NCBI GenBank assembly: GCA_964351885.1
Contig: CAYGPP010000002.1
Coordinates: forward strand, 5,474 to 69,473
DNA: 64,000 bases
Reading direction: 5' to 3'
Origin: Marinoscillum sp964351885
GTDB lineage: Bacteria > Bacteroidota > Bacteroidia > Cytophagales > Cyclobacteriaceae
Below the pieces are notes generated by a model. The model saw only the letters and a program-made list of their open reading frames with translations. It was not told the origin of the DNA and searched no databases. Position 1 is the first letter of the stretch. Each line of letters opens with the position of its first letter. Below are positions 1 to 7,302 of the stretch, piece after piece. Position numbers and translations under genes: made by a program.

Positions 1-286
1 CGATCTGATCTGGTGAATAATTCAAGCCATTATCTTTATTAAATTTCTCACTAATTGCTTCTCTCAAATCTAAGTATCCATTCACCGGAGGATAAGCAAA
101 GTACTTTCCTTCATCGATTGCCGCTTTCGCTCCTTCTTGGATGTGCTTAGGGGTTTTAAAATCAGGTTCGCCCAAACTAAGGCTTATTACATCAACGCCA
201 TTTTGCTTTAGCTCACGCGCTTTTGCTGCCATAGCAAGAGTGGCAGATTCTGCCATGTTCTTGATTCTCTCTGATCTTAAATCCAT
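1..286 (-). CDS. aspC: Class I/II pyridoxal-phosphate aminotransferase (aspartate aminotransferase type), N-terminal part
   Basis: This is the first 95 codons of a gene whose 3' part lies beyond the left window edge. The start is ATG at 286-284. The translated N-terminus contains SLGEPDFKTPKHI and FAYPPVNGYLDLREAI, the usual opening of AspC-type fold-I PLP enzymes: substrate-arm region, then the tyrosine/glycine-rich segment before the cofactor domain. The family transfers the amino group between aspartate and 2-oxoglutarate in the cytoplasm. The PLP lysine is not visible because the gene is cut. The gene is divergent from the porin at 339, with a promoter-like box at 309-338. The family is clear; the exact substrate is less certain. 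Confidence 0.88.
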   Translation of the reverse strand, partial: MDLRSERIKNMAESATLAMAAKARELKQNGVDVISLSLGEPDFKTPKHIQEGAKAAIDEGKYFAYPPVNGYLDLREAISEKFNKDNGLNYSPDQI

Positions 287-308
287 TATCTTTATTTGTT
301 GTGGACTG

Positions 309-338
309 CAAAATTAATTAAATCAAACCCGTCATCAA
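309..338 (-). promoter_or_regulatory. Candidate Bacteroidota promoter of aspC
   Basis: On the minus strand TAATTTTG (316-309) matches the Bacteroidota -7 consensus TAnnTTTG. A TTG (338-336) lies 19 nt upstream, where the -33 element is expected. The predicted transcription start is about 15 nt before the aspC ATG. Confidence 0.5.
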
Positions 339-1412
339 ATGTCAAAAACTATCTATTTCATATTTATTCTGTTAGTTTTTTCAAATTTTTGTAATGCACA
401 AACTCCCGAACCCCAAATTAGCTTTGTAGGGTATCTCGATACCTATTATAGCTATGATTTCAGCGAGCCTGATTTCAACCAACGTTTGTACGTTACGCAA
501 TATGATCAACACAACGAATTTGCCCTCAATCATGGATGGGTCGGAGCTGAATATGATGGAGAAAAACTAAGGGGAAATCTGGCTTTGCAAGTAGGATCAT
601 ATCCAGCGAACAATTACGCAGCTGAACCTATGCCATATCAACGCATGATCTACAATGCCTACGCAGGTCTGCGAATCACTGATAATAGCTGGCTGGATGT
701 TGGGGTATTTGGTGGGCACTTCGGGGCTGAAAGTGCCTTGGCGCTTGAGCGAGCATTGCTTTCTCCAGCATTAGCCACAGAGTACACACCCTATTACCAA
801 ACCGGTGTTAGATATACGCATCAACTAGGAGACAATACGGAGGTCATTGGCGTGGTACTTAATGGCTGGCAAAATATCGCTGAGACCAACAATCAAAAGT
901 CCGTGGGCATTGCTATCAACCAAAAGTTGTCTGAACAAATTAGCATTGGATATGGAAACTATTATGGCAATGAATCCACCACTAATGGATTAGACCTCAT
1001 GCGGTTTCACAATAATCTGGTTATTCAAATCAATCCAATGGATGGACTCACTTTCGTCGCTTCTGGAGACTATACCACTCAACAAAACTCTAGAACTGAT
1101 GCGGTAGAGCAAGTCATCATGCTCAATTTTATAGGAGATTACGCACTCAACGAACAGTGGTCTGTTGCAGGACGCTATGAGTATGTGAAAGACGAGGATG
1201 GTTTGTTAATCTCAGGGGTCAGTGGAGCTGTAGACATGTCTATCCTTAGTTTGGCTATCAATTATCAACCCACCCCAGAGAGCAGTCTGAAAATAGAAGC
1301 TAAAACTTACAATGATCAAGATCGAAACTTTGTTGGTAGTAAAGGCTCAGAAAGAGGAGCATTTGTACTCGCCGCTGGGTTGAGCTTGAGAATAGGGCAA
1401 AAAAAATCCTGA
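339..1412 (+). CDS. Outer-membrane beta-barrel porin (BBP2/OmpL-like)
   Basis: A 357-residue protein with a signal peptide (hydrophobic residues 5-15, likely cleaved near CNAQ). Repeated amphipathic strands rich in aromatic residues follow up to the C-terminus. The opening ISFVGYLDTYYSYDF and the motif RMIYNAYAGLRI resemble the putative beta-barrel porin-2 family common in Bacteroidota. It probably forms an outer-membrane channel for small solutes; the substrate cannot be read from sequence. It is monocistronic: divergent from aspC and closed by a bidirectional hairpin at 1405-1428 that starts inside its last codons. Confidence 0.78.
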   Translation: MSKTIYFIFILLVFSNFCNAQTPEPQISFVGYLDTYYSYDFSEPDFNQRLYVTQYDQHNEFALNHGWVGAEYDGEKLRGNLALQVGSYPANNYAAEPMPYQRMIYNAYAGLRITDNSWLDVGVFGGHFGAESALALERALLSPALATEYTPYYQTGVRYTHQLGDNTEVIGVVLNGWQNIAETNNQKSVGIAINQKLSEQISIGYGNYYGNESTTNGLDLMRFHNNLVIQINPMDGLTFVASGDYTTQQNSRTDAVEQVIMLNFIGDYALNEQWSVAGRYEYVKDEDGLLISGVSGAVDMSILSLAINYQPTPESSLKIEAKTYNDQDRNFVGSKGSERGAFVLAAGLSLRIGQKKS

Positions 1413-1428
1413 CGTTTCGGTCAGGATT
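1405..1428. terminator. Bidirectional intrinsic terminator between porin and rpoD
   Basis: A perfect 9-bp stem (AATCCTGAC / GTCAGGATT) with loop GTTTCG. It has an A-run on the left and a T-rich stretch on the right, so it can act for both convergent genes. It overlaps the porin stop codon. Confidence 0.85.
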
Positions 1429-1436
1429 ATTTCTTC

Positions 1437-2309
1437 TTAGTTTGCTACAAACTCTTTTAGTCGTCTGTTCTTAGTAGGCTCTCTTAATTTCTGTAGTGCC
1501 TTCTCTCTAATTTGTCTTACTCGCTCACGAGTCAAGCCCATTGCGTCACCTATCTCTTCTAGTGTATAAGGGTTGTCATGTCCGATACCAAAGCTCATCA
1601 TGATTACTTCACGCTCACGGGCAGTCAAGGTAGACAATGCTCTCAATGTTTCTACTTTCAATGAATCATTGAATACCAACTCACCATCAGTAGGTGCAGT
1701 CATTTGATTCTCTAGAACATCAAGCAAAGATCCAGACTCATCTTCACCGAATGGTGCATCCATAGACATTTGTCTTACTTCCGCTCCTAATGTATTTCTT
1801 ACTTCACTAGGTTTCATCTCCAATACATCGGCCAATTCTTCTTCTGTTGGCTCACGCTCAAACTTTTGCTCTAGCTCAGCATATGCTCTTCTGATTTGGT
1901 TAATCGCACCAGATTTGTTCATCGGAAGACGAACAATTCTTGATTGCTCAGCCAATGCTTGCATGATCGACTGACGAATCCACCATACAGCGTAGGATAT
2001 GAATTTGAAACCTTTAGTCTCATCAAATTTCTTAGCTGCTTTGATCAAACCTAAGTTCCCTTCGTTGATCAAGTCATTCAATGGTAAGCTTCTGTTTTGA
2101 TACTGCTTAGCTACAGATACTACGAATCTCAAGTTTGCCTTTACCAATTTCTCCAAAGCCAACTCGTCACCTTCACGGATTCTTTTGGCTAAAGTCACCT
2201 CCTCATCAGGAGTAATCATCGGCACATTACTTACTTCGGTAAAGTACTTTTCTAGCGTGTGACTTTCCCTTCTGTTGGTAATGGATTGTGTAATCTTGAG
2301 TTGTCTCAT
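1437..2309 (-). CDS. rpoD: Primary RNA polymerase sigma factor RpoD (sigma-70, Bacteroidota type)
   Basis: 290 residues with the short Bacteroidota architecture: almost no region 1.1, then region 1.2 (LEKYFTEVSNVPMITPDEEV), region 2 (DLINEGNLGLIKAAKKFD, and YAVWWIRQSI for -10 recognition and melting), region 3, and region 4 (TLEEIGDAMGLTRERVRQI, the -35-binding helix-turn-helix). The length is normal for the phylum. It directs housekeeping transcription and should recognise the TAnnTTTG boxes seen elsewhere in this window. The gene is monocistronic, with a roughly 75-nt leader and its own promoter at 2392-2422. Confidence 0.97.
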   Translation of the reverse strand: MRQLKITQSITNRRESHTLEKYFTEVSNVPMITPDEEVTLAKRIREGDELALEKLVKANLRFVVSVAKQYQNRSLPLNDLINEGNLGLIKAAKKFDETKGFKFISYAVWWIRQSIMQALAEQSRIVRLPMNKSGAINQIRRAYAELEQKFEREPTEEELADVLEMKPSEVRNTLGAEVRQMSMDAPFGEDESGSLLDVLENQMTAPTDGELVFNDSLKVETLRALSTLTAREREVIMMSFGIGHDNPYTLEEIGDAMGLTRERVRQIREKALQKLREPTKNRRLKEFVAN

Positions 2310-2391
2310 ATGATATTGTTATATGTTAAAGAGGAATTCAACCCCTCATTTTACTCCTTTGTAAATCAATAATTTAACACGAGGAGAACCG

Positions 2392-2422
2392 CGAATTTAC
2401 GTCTTTATTAAATATCTGTCAA
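2392..2422 (-). promoter_or_regulatory. Candidate promoter of rpoD
   Basis: On the minus strand TTG(ACA) at 2422-2417 is followed, with 20 nt between TTG and the box, by TAAATTCG (2399-2392). This is a one-base variant (C for T) of the -7 consensus TAnnTTTG. The leader would be about 75 nt. Confidence 0.5.
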
Positions 2423-2480
2423 TACGTTTTTGTATTAAAATGTAAACACATTCATTATTTAACTCCGATTGGTGCAGTTT

Positions 2481-2503
2481 GGTTCGATGGCAGAGCCTGA
2501 ACC
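2481..2503. other. Nested hairpin in the rpoD/5'-nucleotidase spacer
   Basis: The 300-bp divergent spacer 2310-2609 holds the two promoters listed here and one nested inverted repeat: GGTTC / GAACC outside GGC / GCC with loop AGA. No T-run follows, so it is not an obvious terminator. No open reading frame with coding character is seen in the spacer. Its role is unknown. Confidence 0.3.
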
Positions 2504-2577
2504 CTTATGAAAATATGTTATAATTAGTGATTTTTAAGACATTAATGAAAAATGAAATACGACTAATTCAGCTCCAC

Positions 2578-2585
2578 TACCTTTG
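2578..2585 (+). promoter_or_regulatory. Candidate -7 promoter box of the 5'-nucleotidase gene
   Basis: TACCTTTG matches TAnnTTTG exactly and ends 24 nt before the preferred ATG at 2610. No clear -33 TTG is seen. Confidence 0.45.
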
Positions 2586-2609
2586 CGGTTTCCGTTTAAT
2601 CAAACATTA

Positions 2610-4049
2610 ATGAAAAACAGAATTGTACTCCTAGTAATAGTCGCCACCACCTTCTCATTTTGTGATGAAACGCCGAAGGCTGTTATGGAAGAAGTCCAAA
2701 ATGGTGAGGTTACCCTAGAAGAAAAGCAGTTAACCATTTTCTTCATCAATGATCAGCACGGACAGATTAACAATTTCGCTAAAGTGAAGCATATCGTAGA
2801 TGCCGAAAAAGCAAAGTCAAATGCGTTGCTCGTATGTGCCGGTGACATGTTTTCGGGTAACCCCATTGTTGATCAATATGAAGACAAGGGTTTTCCAATG
2901 ATTGACGTCATGAATAAAACAGGTTTTGATGTAGCCGTACTTGGCAATCATGAGTTTGACTATGGGGTCTCGGCACTAAAAGATCGAATGAACCAAGCAG
3001 AATTTATGTGGGTCTGCGCCAATGTAGATATGCAGGAAAGTGGCGTCCCACAACCTGACCCATTTGTTACAATTGATCTAGATAGCCTGAAAATAACCTT
3101 TCTTGGTTTGGTAGAAACTTTTGGAAAACCAGGTGCGGTAATTCCCGCCACTCACCCTTGGAGGGTTTCTGAGTTACTATTCCAAAGACATTATGACGTT
3201 GTTTCTCAATACGAAAATTTGAAATCAGAAGAAGAATCAGATTTGGTTATTGCCTTGACTCATTTGGGTTCTCGATCAGATCGTGATTTGGCAGAAGATG
3301 CTTCATTTATTGATTTAGTTATTGGAGGGCACTCTCACGAACAGATCAATGAGAAAGTAAATAATACACCAGTTGTCCAAGCCGGCTCTTATTTAAATTT
3401 GCTAGGTAGAATTGACTTAAAAATTAAGAATCAAAAAGTCATTGAGTCCAATGTTTCATTTATAGACCTTGAGAATTTTTCTTCAGAGGATACTGCCTTA
3501 GCAGAGCTGATCGCAACATATAACGATGCTCCTGAATTTGAAGTGGTCGTGGGCTATGCAGAAGCTGACTATGGCAGATCAGAGCTTGGCTGTTTTTATA
3601 CGGAGGCATTAATGAATTACATGAGCGTAGATGCTTCTTTTCAAAATGGGGGTGGCATCCGTTCTAATATTGATCAAGGGGATATCACCACTATGGAAAT
3701 TTACCAAATGGATCCATTCAATAACCAGAGTGTGATTTTCACAATGACGGCTGGAGAAGTATCCGACTTCTTCCGTGAAACAGGCACAGGCCTTCACGTA
3801 TCTGGCATTTCATTTGACCGTGATGGGGATCGCCTTTTTATATTAGATTCTGAAGGAAATAGGTACGCTGAAAGTGATATAATCACAGTCGGAATCAATG
3901 ACTACATTCCTTCGGTACATGATACATACTTCCCTTTGAGCAAAGCCGAAGTACAAGAATTGACCACAGCCGAAACCATCATAGATTACCTGAAAACAAT
4001 CAATAGCACTGTTGATAAAGAGGGTTGTGATAGGTATTTTAGGTACTGA
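2610..4049 (+). CDS. Lipoprotein 5'-nucleotidase / metallophosphatase (UshA-like)
   Basis: 479 residues from the ATG at 2610, chosen because it gives a clean lipoprotein signal (MKNRIVLLVI...TFSFC, Cys18). A TTG start at 2583 would lie within the promoter. The N-terminal metallophosphoesterase domain has FINDQHG (D-x-H), GDMFSGNP, GNHEFDYG and GGHSH, which bind two metal ions. The C-terminal 5'-nucleotidase domain has FQNGGGIRSNI and the aromatic nucleotide-stacking region near FNNQ. It likely dephosphorylates nucleotides in the periplasm or at the surface for phosphate and nucleoside salvage. Many Bacteroidota split these domains into two genes; here they are fused. Confidence 0.88.
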   Translation: MKNRIVLLVIVATTFSFCDETPKAVMEEVQNGEVTLEEKQLTIFFINDQHGQINNFAKVKHIVDAEKAKSNALLVCAGDMFSGNPIVDQYEDKGFPMIDVMNKTGFDVAVLGNHEFDYGVSALKDRMNQAEFMWVCANVDMQESGVPQPDPFVTIDLDSLKITFLGLVETFGKPGAVIPATHPWRVSELLFQRHYDVVSQYENLKSEEESDLVIALTHLGSRSDRDLAEDASFIDLVIGGHSHEQINEKVNNTPVVQAGSYLNLLGRIDLKIKNQKVIESNVSFIDLENFSSEDTALAELIATYNDAPEFEVVVGYAEADYGRSELGCFYTEALMNYMSVDASFQNGGGIRSNIDQGDITTMEIYQMDPFNNQSVIFTMTAGEVSDFFRETGTGLHVSGISFDRDGDRLFILDSEGNRYAESDIITVGINDYIPSVHDTYFPLSKAEVQELTTAETIIDYLKTINSTVDKEGCDRYFRY

Positions 4050-4077
4050 TGATACTTAGCTTCAATGAGCTGCTTAC

Positions 4078-5280
4078 TTACTTGGATAGTGAGCCTCGGA
4101 CGATCATAATACTCAATAAGGCAAGTAAAGTTCCTAGGACAAACGGCGCACCCGGAAAGTAGATGTCGTTATCAAGGTTGGTGAAATATCTAAATATTCC
4201 CGTCATAAGAATTGGTCCCACGATTGCAGTCAATGTCATGACGCTCGTTATCCCTCCTTGTAATTCTCCTTGGGCATTTTTCGGAATCTGACCAGACATG
4301 ATAGACTGAAGTGCTGGCCCGGAAATACCTCCGAAAGCATATGGTACAATCACCGCATATACCATCCACGATTCGCTTACTAATCCCAACATCAAGAGTC
4401 CAAAGGCATTGAAACCAAAGCCAACATAGACCGCATTGGCTTCTCCAAGTTTCTTAACAAGTGGCCCAACCAAAGCTCCTTGCACGATAGAAACCATCAC
4501 TCCTACAAAACCCAATGAAAGACCAATCTCCATGGAAGACCATCGAAACTTCTCAATGGTGAAAAACGACCAGTTGGAATGAGTGGCGTGAGCCGCTACA
4601 TAAATGAAGAAAAGTGCCACAATCAGCCAAACAATTTTTTGATGACTCAAAATTCTTTTCAACGTACCAAAAGGATTCGCTCGTTTCCAGGAGAAATCTC
4701 TCCTATCCTCTTTAGCTAAGGACTCTGGCACTACAAAAAATCCATAAAATGCATTGATCAACGACAAGGCTGCCGCTCCCATAAAGGGTACACGCGTACC
4801 GAACTCTCCTAATATTCCACCAAGTGTAGGACCAACTACAAATCCTAATCCGAATGCCGCTCCTATCATTCCGAAATTTTTCGCTCGGTTTTCTGGGCTA
4901 CTAATATCAGCGATATAAGCATTGGCCACTGTCACGCTACCTCCACACATGCCCGAGATAACCCTAGCTACAAAAAGCCAGATTAAAGTAGGCGCAAAAA
5001 CGATAACGATGTAGTCCAATCCCAATCCAATGAGTGATGCTAAGAGCAATGGTCTTCTACCATATTTGTCACTCAATCCACCTAGAATAGGTGCAGCAAA
5101 AAACTGGACAATGGCATAAGTAGCAGCCAAAATTCCTCCGAAAAGCGACGACTTACTATTATCAAAACCCGTAAGTTCTGTGATCAACGCTGGCACCACA
5201 GGAATGATTAACCCGATCCCAAGAATGTCAATTAAAACCGTGATAAATATGAAAATGATAGCCGCCTGCTTATTCTTCAT
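4078..5280 (-). CDS. MFS transporter, TetA/multidrug-like
   Basis: 400 residues with about 12 hydrophobic helices. The major-facilitator signature GGLSDKYGRRPLLL sits in the loop between helices 2 and 3, and GAAFGLGFVVGPTLGG is the antiporter motif C in helix 5. This is the layout of the TCR/Tet family of proton-coupled drug exporters in the inner membrane. Substrate specificity cannot be read. It lies 44 bp downstream of the MATE gene on the same strand but has its own promoter-like box directly before the ATG (5286-5317). It faces the 5'-nucleotidase gene convergently. Confidence 0.85.
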   Translation of the reverse strand: MKNKQAAIIFIFITVLIDILGIGLIIPVVPALITELTGFDNSKSSLFGGILAATYAIVQFFAAPILGGLSDKYGRRPLLLASLIGLGLDYIVIVFAPTLIWLFVARVISGMCGGSVTVANAYIADISSPENRAKNFGMIGAAFGLGFVVGPTLGGILGEFGTRVPFMGAAALSLINAFYGFFVVPESLAKEDRRDFSWKRANPFGTLKRILSHQKIVWLIVALFFIYVAAHATHSNWSFFTIEKFRWSSMEIGLSLGFVGVMVSIVQGALVGPLVKKLGEANAVYVGFGFNAFGLLMLGLVSESWMVYAVIVPYAFGGISGPALQSIMSGQIPKNAQGELQGGITSVMTLTAIVGPILMTGIFRYFTNLDNDIYFPGAPFVLGTLLALLSIMIVRGSLSK

Positions 5281-5285
5281 GAGTG

Positions 5286-5317
5286 CGAAATTAGTCCTTT
5301 TAGGAACGGACTCACAA
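5286..5317 (-). promoter_or_regulatory. Candidate promoter of the MFS gene, abutting the start codon
   Basis: On the minus strand TTG (5317-5315), 21 nt, then TAATTTCG (5293-5286). The ATG begins five nucleotides after the box, so the transcript could be leaderless. The C in the box departs from TAnnTTTG. Confidence 0.35.
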
Positions 5318-5324
5318 GGCTAAA

Positions 5325-6653
5325 TCAAGACGATTTTAAAGTCGCTTCCGTTTGAATCCTCCTCAGTAATTCGCGAAAGCGGAAAATATGAAATACTGCC
5401 GCAAAACTTAGACCTAGTAGCAAACCATACCAGACTCCTTCTATCCCGAATTCCAATATAAAACCAAATACATACCCAGATGGGATGGCAATGCACCAAA
5501 ATGAGATAAACGTCACCCAAGTCGGAAATTTGATATCCGTCATGCCACGAAGTACACCCAAGCCTACAGCTTGTAAACCATCAGAAACCTGAAATGCTCC
5601 CGCTATGAGCATCACACTGACGGCTATGCTTTGCACATATTCGTCCTTGATATAAAGCGAGACAAAAAAATCTCGGAAAACGAAAAAACAAACAGCCGTA
5701 ACACTCATAAAAACCGTGACCATCACAAATGAAGTCACACCCGCCAGTCTCAGATTTCTCAAGTCTCCAAGACCCTTTTGATTCCCAATTCTAACGGTGG
5801 CGGCAGAAGCCAAACCAGTCGCGCACATATAACTAACTGCTGTGATATTCAAAGCAATTTGATGAGCGGCGAGCATCTCAGCACTTATCCACCCCACCAT
5901 AATAGACGCTACCGCAAAAGCACCAACTTCAAATACATACTGCATACCAGTAGGCAAACCAATCTTCAACATCTGTCTGATTCGCTTGCGGTCAAAATCC
6001 CAATGAAAACCAATGAGTGTTTTTCGGATGACCCACCACATGAGAAATGCCATCACAATCCGGCTAACCAAACTAGCATATCCGGCTCCCAACAATCCCA
6101 TCGGTGCAATGCCAAATGCTCCATAGATCAGCACATAATTAAGCCCAACATTCAAGAGGTTGGCAATTACGGATACTACCATGGGGTTGAAAGTATCTGA
6201 TAGTCCCTCGCGGAATTGGCGGTGTGCCTGAAATATCATCAGTGGGATGAGAGAAACACACATCACTATAAGGTAAGATTTAGCCTCTTGAGCGACTTGT
6301 GGTTCCTGACCAAAATACATCAGAAAATTGCTCAAGAATAACCCCGCCAAACAAAGCAAAATGGAGACAACCACATTCACAAACATGGTACTCTGAAGGT
6401 ACTTCATCAGCAATGGCTGATCTTTAGGATCGGCTGCCGCGACTAAGGGTGTCACCGCATAGCTCACCCCTATTCCAAATAGAATCATTACGAAAAAAAT
6501 CGTTCCAGCAAAGGTGGCTGCTGCCAAAGGAATAACGCCAACATGACCAACCATCATGGTGTCGGCCACCGAAACCATAATATGTCCAAGCTGTCCGATG
6601 ATCACGGGGTAGGCCAGTATGATGTTCTTCTTATAGTGTTCTTTGAGGGTCAA
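5325..6653 (-). CDS. MATE family efflux transporter (NorM-like)
   Basis: 442 residues with 12 predicted membrane helices in two similar halves. Family features include PVIIGQLGHIMVSVADTMMVGHVG in helix 1, GLPTGMQYVFEVGAFAVASIMVGW at the start of the second half, and GMTDIKFPTWVTFISFWCIAIP. The family exports cationic drugs or metabolites in exchange for Na+ or H+. It is transcribed toward the MFS gene and separated from the Nudix gene by 49 bp. The substrate is unknown. Confidence 0.9.
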   Translation of the reverse strand: MTLKEHYKKNIILAYPVIIGQLGHIMVSVADTMMVGHVGVIPLAAATFAGTIFFVMILFGIGVSYAVTPLVAAADPKDQPLLMKYLQSTMFVNVVVSILLCLAGLFLSNFLMYFGQEPQVAQEAKSYLIVMCVSLIPLMIFQAHRQFREGLSDTFNPMVVSVIANLLNVGLNYVLIYGAFGIAPMGLLGAGYASLVSRIVMAFLMWWVIRKTLIGFHWDFDRKRIRQMLKIGLPTGMQYVFEVGAFAVASIMVGWISAEMLAAHQIALNITAVSYMCATGLASAATVRIGNQKGLGDLRNLRLAGVTSFVMVTVFMSVTAVCFFVFRDFFVSLYIKDEYVQSIAVSVMLIAGAFQVSDGLQAVGLGVLRGMTDIKFPTWVTFISFWCIAIPSGYVFGFILEFGIEGVWYGLLLGLSFAAVFHIFRFRELLRRIQTEATLKSS

Positions 6654-6702
6654 GGATTCTGAATTTTGGGTGCGCTAAGATAGAAGATTCTAGGCATCAG
6701 CA

Positions 6703-7245
6703 CTACAACCCCAAAATCCTCCCCAACTTCAAGATGGCAGCCATACTCAGCCCATCAGTGATCTTGCCATCCATTACCATCTGGTGAGCATCTTTGAATG
6801 GGAGTTTGATGATTTTGAGATCTTCGGTCTCTTCAAATTCGGTAGGGCCTTGCTCCAGATCCTCTGCTAAATAAGCATAACCAACCTCATTGGTGACTGA
6901 GTTAGAAGTATGAAGCTTCATGAAGCATTCCCAATTATTAGCGGTAAGGCCAGTTTCTTCTTTTAATTCTTGTTTGGCAGAATCCAGTGGATCATTCTCT
7001 AACGGTCCTCCGCCCATTGGCACTTCCCACGAGTATTCACCCAACGTATAACGCCACTGGCCTACAAGCCATGTGTTCTGGTCAGCATCCAATGGGATAA
7101 TGGCTATTGCCAAATTCTTAAACAATACTTTGCCATAAATACTGTCTCCACCACCTGGGTTAATCACTTCATCTTCCTCTACAGTGATCCAGGGATTATC
7201 GTAGATCTGCTTACTAGATTTTAGTTTCCAAGGATTCTTTTCCAT
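6703..7245 (-). CDS. Nudix hydrolase (ADP-ribose pyrophosphatase-like)
   Basis: 180 residues. The Nudix box is GGGPLENDPLDSAKQELKEETGL. The metal-binding EExG core is intact, but the usual Arg before it is Gln and the first box Glu is shifted by one residue. The preceding GQWRYTLGEYSWEVPMGG matches the ADP-ribose/NDP-sugar pyrophosphatase group. The likely reaction is hydrolysis of a nucleoside diphosphate linked to X. The substrate is inferred only from subfamily resemblance. A TATCTTTG box lies five bases before its ATG. Confidence 0.85.
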   Translation of the reverse strand: MEKNPWKLKSSKQIYDNPWITVEEDEVINPGGGDSIYGKVLFKNLAIAIIPLDADQNTWLVGQWRYTLGEYSWEVPMGGGPLENDPLDSAKQELKEETGLTANNWECFMKLHTSNSVTNEVGYAYLAEDLEQGPTEFEETEDLKIIKLPFKDAHQMVMDGKITDGLSMAAILKLGRILGL

Positions 7246-7249
7246 CTGT

Positions 7250-7257
7250 CAAAGATA
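7250..7257 (-). promoter_or_regulatory. Candidate -7 box of the Nudix gene, abutting the start codon
   Basis: Minus-strand TATCTTTG (7257-7250) is an exact TAnnTTTG match. Only four bases separate it from the ATG, so transcription may start at or near the A of the start codon. Confidence 0.45.
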
Positions 7258-7302
7258 AAGGATACCCAAATACAGACATTAAATCAAAACATGGATTATG
7301 TA

